From Rubrivivax gelatinosus (GTDB lineage Bacteria > Pseudomonadota > Gammaproteobacteria > Burkholderiales > Burkholderiaceae_C), in the NCBI RefSeq assembly GCF_004340905.1, contig NZ_SLXD01000015.1, positions 1-64,000 of the forward strand: 64,000 bases of DNA. The letters are read 5' to 3'. Below are positions 62,508 through 64,000 of this stretch, one piece after another (the stretch's first letter is position 1; the number at the start of each line of letters is the position of its first letter). Position numbers and translations under genes: made by a program. Under the pieces are notes generated by a model. That model was not told the origin of the DNA, ran no database searches, and was given only the letters and a program-made list of their open reading frames with translations.

Positions 62508-63098
62508 ATGACGAACAAACCCCTGATCACCCTGCTGCTGGCCGCGGCCTGCTCCACGGCCGGCGCCGGCGCCCCCACGGCCACCGCGCCGACCGCCACC
62601 GAAACCCCGGCCGCCGCCGGCGCGCTGCGCACCATCGACCGACTGGACGTGCCGCGTTACCTCGGCACCTGGTACGAGGTCGCACGTTTCCCCAACCGCT
62701 TCCAGCGCCAGTGCGTCGCCGACACCAGCGCGAACTACACGCTGCGCGAGGACGGCACGCTGCAGGTGCGCAACCGCTGCCGGCTGGCCGACGGCACGAT
62801 GGACGAGGCGCTGGGCCAGGCGCGCCAGGTCGGCGGGCCCGAGTCGCCGACGCTGAAGGTGCGGTTCGCGCCCGAGTGGCTGTCCTGGCTGCCTTTCGTC
62901 TGGGGCGACTACTGGATCGTCGACCTCGACGCCGACTACACGCTGGTGGCGATCACCGACCCGCGCCGCGCCTACGCCTGGGTGCTGTCGCGCACGCCGC
63001 AGGTCGAGCCGGCGCGCTACGAGGCGCTGATGCAGCGCCTGCGCGCGCAGGGGCTGGACGTCGGGCTGTTCGCGCGCTCGCCGCAGACGGCGCGCTGA
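62508..63098 (+). CDS. outer-membrane lipocalin (Blc family)
   Basis: About 196 residues with a lipoprotein-type signal ending LLLAAAC, a Thr/Ala/Pro-rich spacer and a lipocalin domain. The structurally conserved motif GTWYEVARFPNRFQ is followed by CVADTSANYTLREDGTLQVRNRC, FVWGDYWIVDLDADYTLVAI and YAWVLSRTP. Bacterial Blc binds fatty acids or lysophospholipids and helps maintain the envelope. The ATG at 62508 is preferred over one four codons upstream because it gives a compact signal peptide. Confidence 0.92.
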   Translation: MTNKPLITLLLAAACSTAGAGAPTATAPTATETPAAAGALRTIDRLDVPRYLGTWYEVARFPNRFQRQCVADTSANYTLREDGTLQVRNRCRLADGTMDEALGQARQVGGPESPTLKVRFAPEWLSWLPFVWGDYWIVDLDADYTLVAITDPRRAYAWVLSRTPQVEPARYEALMQRLRAQGLDVGLFARSPQTAR

Positions 63099-63116
63099 AC
63101 CGGGCCGGGCGCGCGC

Positions 63117-63452
63117 TCAGCCGCCGCGCCCGCGCATCGCCAGCAGCGGCCAGGCGAAGGCCAGCACGGCGGCACCGGCACCCGCGGCGATGGCCAGCAG
63201 GTTGGCCCAGTCGACCCAGTAGGCCAGTTCGCCCAGCGACGATCGTGTGAGCGAGGGCACCGCCAGGAAGGCGAGTACCAGGCCGGCCAGCCCCGCCAGC
63301 GCCGCCGGGCGCAGCGCGGCCGCCCAGCGGCGCGGCTGCCGTGCGGCCGCCACCAGCACCAGCAGCCAGGCGAGGGCAGCCGCGGCGACCCCCGGCCAGA
63401 CGTCCAGCACGATCTCCCAGACGATGTTCGCGGCGAGCCAGATCTCGTACAT
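63117..63452 (-). CDS. small integral membrane protein of unknown function
   Basis: A 111-residue protein with three hydrophobic helices (about 18-36, 45-66 and 84-105) and an N-terminal segment rich in Trp (MYEIWLAANIVWEIVLDVWP). The short loops contain Arg. No family is recognised. It lies 12 bp downstream of a sulfide:quinone oxidoreductase-like gene on the same strand, with a GGAG-like site before its ATG, so it may be coexpressed and serve that membrane enzyme. Confidence 0.75.
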   Translation of the reverse strand: MYEIWLAANIVWEIVLDVWPGVAAAALAWLLVLVAAARQPRRWAAALRPAALAGLAGLVLAFLAVPSLTRSSLGELAYWVDWANLLAIAAGAGAAVLAFAWPLLAMRGRGG

Positions 63453-63464
63453 GGTGTTCTCCGT

Positions 63465-64000
63465 TCAGACGCGGCCCTTGAGCACCGACAGGTACGCGGG
63501 CTTGAGCAGCCGCACCTTCATCAACCAGGCGAAGTAGCTGTCCTGCAGCGGCTCGATCATCGGCAGCGACGGCGTCAGCCGGCCTTCGTAGTCGAACTCG
63601 ATGAGCATCGCCGAGCCTTCGCGCGTGATCAGCGGGCACGAGGTGTAGCCGTCGAACACGGCGTCGGGCTCGGCGCCGGCGATCAGCTGCACCAGGTTGT
63701 GCACGACCACCGGGGCCGACTTCTTCACCGTCGCCGCGGTCTTGCCGCGCGGCGTGCCGTTGATGTCGCCGACGCCGAAGACGTTGGCGTAGCGGCGGTG
63801 GCGCAGCGTCGTCTTGTCGACCTCCAGCCAGCCGCCGGCGGCGAACGGGCCGTCCTTGCAGGCCAGGTCGCTGTTCCTGACGACGTCGGGCGCACGCATC
63901 GGCGGCACGACGTGCAGGAAGTCGTAGCCGCGTTCGGTGCGGCGGCCGTCGGCGCCGACGAAACTCGCGCGCTGCGCGCCGATGTCCACCGCGGCCAGCC
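63465..64000 (-). CDS. sulfide:quinone oxidoreductase-like flavoprotein, C-terminal part
   Basis: About 178 residues of an FAD/NAD(P)-type oxidoreductase whose N-terminal half lies beyond the window. Visible are YDFLHVVPPMRAPDVVRNSD, the FAD-contacting VFGVGDINGTPRGKTAATVKK, YTSCPLITREGSAMLIEFDY and a membrane-associated C-terminus (DSYFAWLMKVRLLKPAYL). These fit the type of sulfide:quinone oxidoreductase-like proteins common in Proteobacteria. In the visible part one cysteine (CPLIT) occupies the place of the distal redox cysteine. Sulfide oxidation would suit a purple bacterium, but the missing half is needed to confirm the cysteines. Confidence 0.85.
   Translation of the reverse strand, partial: LAAVDIGAQRASFVGADGRRTERGYDFLHVVPPMRAPDVVRNSDLACKDGPFAAGGWLEVDKTTLRHRRYANVFGVGDINGTPRGKTAATVKKSAPVVVHNLVQLIAGAEPDAVFDGYTSCPLITREGSAMLIEFDYEGRLTPSLPMIEPLQDSYFAWLMKVRLLKPAYLSVLKGRV

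Noticed and set aside
1-64000. CRISPR arrays, insertion sequences, prophage genes or photosynthesis gene clusters
   Set aside because: No regularly spaced repeats, transposase or phage genes were seen, and apart from hip no photosynthesis gene was found in the window.

Overview
The window comes from a high-GC betaproteobacterium of the order Burkholderiales, almost certainly Rubrivivax gelatinosus or a very close relative. The best species clue is the gene at 7796-8098. It encodes a Tat-exported high-potential iron-sulfur protein whose mature 74-residue part agrees, as far as I can recall, almost residue for residue with the classical R. gelatinosus HiPIP. A polyhydroxyalkanoate synthase with its thiolase and phasin, an E3 with its own lipoyl domain, and a complete citrate lyase gene set fit the same species, which is known for citrate fermentation. 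No insertion sequence, prophage, CRISPR array or rRNA operon was seen.

Layout. 1-9.9 kb: phaC-phaA (minus strand); a small membrane protein; pgeF, maiA and a fumarylacetoacetate hydrolase-fold gene; a Nudix hydrolase; a degenerate GGDEF-EAL protein; and hip facing lpdA across a perfect-palindrome terminator. 8.2-14.3 kb: pyruvate dehydrogenase operon aceE-aceF-lpdA (minus). 14.5-23.7 kb: PAS sensor kinase with FixJ-type regulator, folD-prlC, a DUF4124/glutaredoxin-like exported protein, an MFS transporter and rmuC. 23.9-26.9 kb: a trehalose pair in which the OtsA-like enzyme carries a sensor-like membrane N-terminus. 26.9-30 kb: four tightly coupled minus-strand metabolic genes. 30-31.5 kb: phaP with a clear promoter and PhaR-like operators, then rnk. 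31.4-33.8 kb: an EamA exporter divergent from an XRE-cupin regulator with only 15 bp between them, and a patatin-like lipoprotein.

33.9-39.1 kb: sulfite reductase, DUF934, APS/PAPS reductase and siroheme methyltransferase, followed closely by a ferredoxin and a ferredoxin-NADP reductase that may feed sulfite reduction. 39.1-41.5 kb: a TPP riboswitch and the TonB-dependent receptor it should control, which predicts uptake of thiamine or a precursor. 41.5-42.8 kb: tRNA-Asn with its own promoter and terminator, then a small accessory islet (a Phd antitoxin remnant and an FkbM methyltransferase).

42.9-54.5 kb: a citrate-fermentation cluster read entirely on the minus strand. In transcription order it holds a 59-residue unknown small protein, a CitS-type transporter, a FAH-fold enzyme, citC, citD, citE, citF, citX, citG, the citA-citB two-component pair and a small serine hydrolase. 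The FAH-fold enzyme is a candidate oxaloacetate decarboxylase. The hydrolase is a candidate for citrate lyase deacetylase, an activity known from this species. An FNR-like palindrome with a -10 element sits upstream of the first gene.

54.8-58.5 kb: a lipid A phosphoethanolamine transferase (eptA) convergent with an OmpR/PmrA-type two-component system, with a tandem CTTGAC repeat ahead of eptA. 58.5-64 kb: a DUF2242 lipoprotein, a zinc alcohol dehydrogenase, an SF1 helicase, a lipocalin, a membrane protein and the C-terminal part of a sulfide:quinone oxidoreductase-like flavoprotein cut by the window edge.
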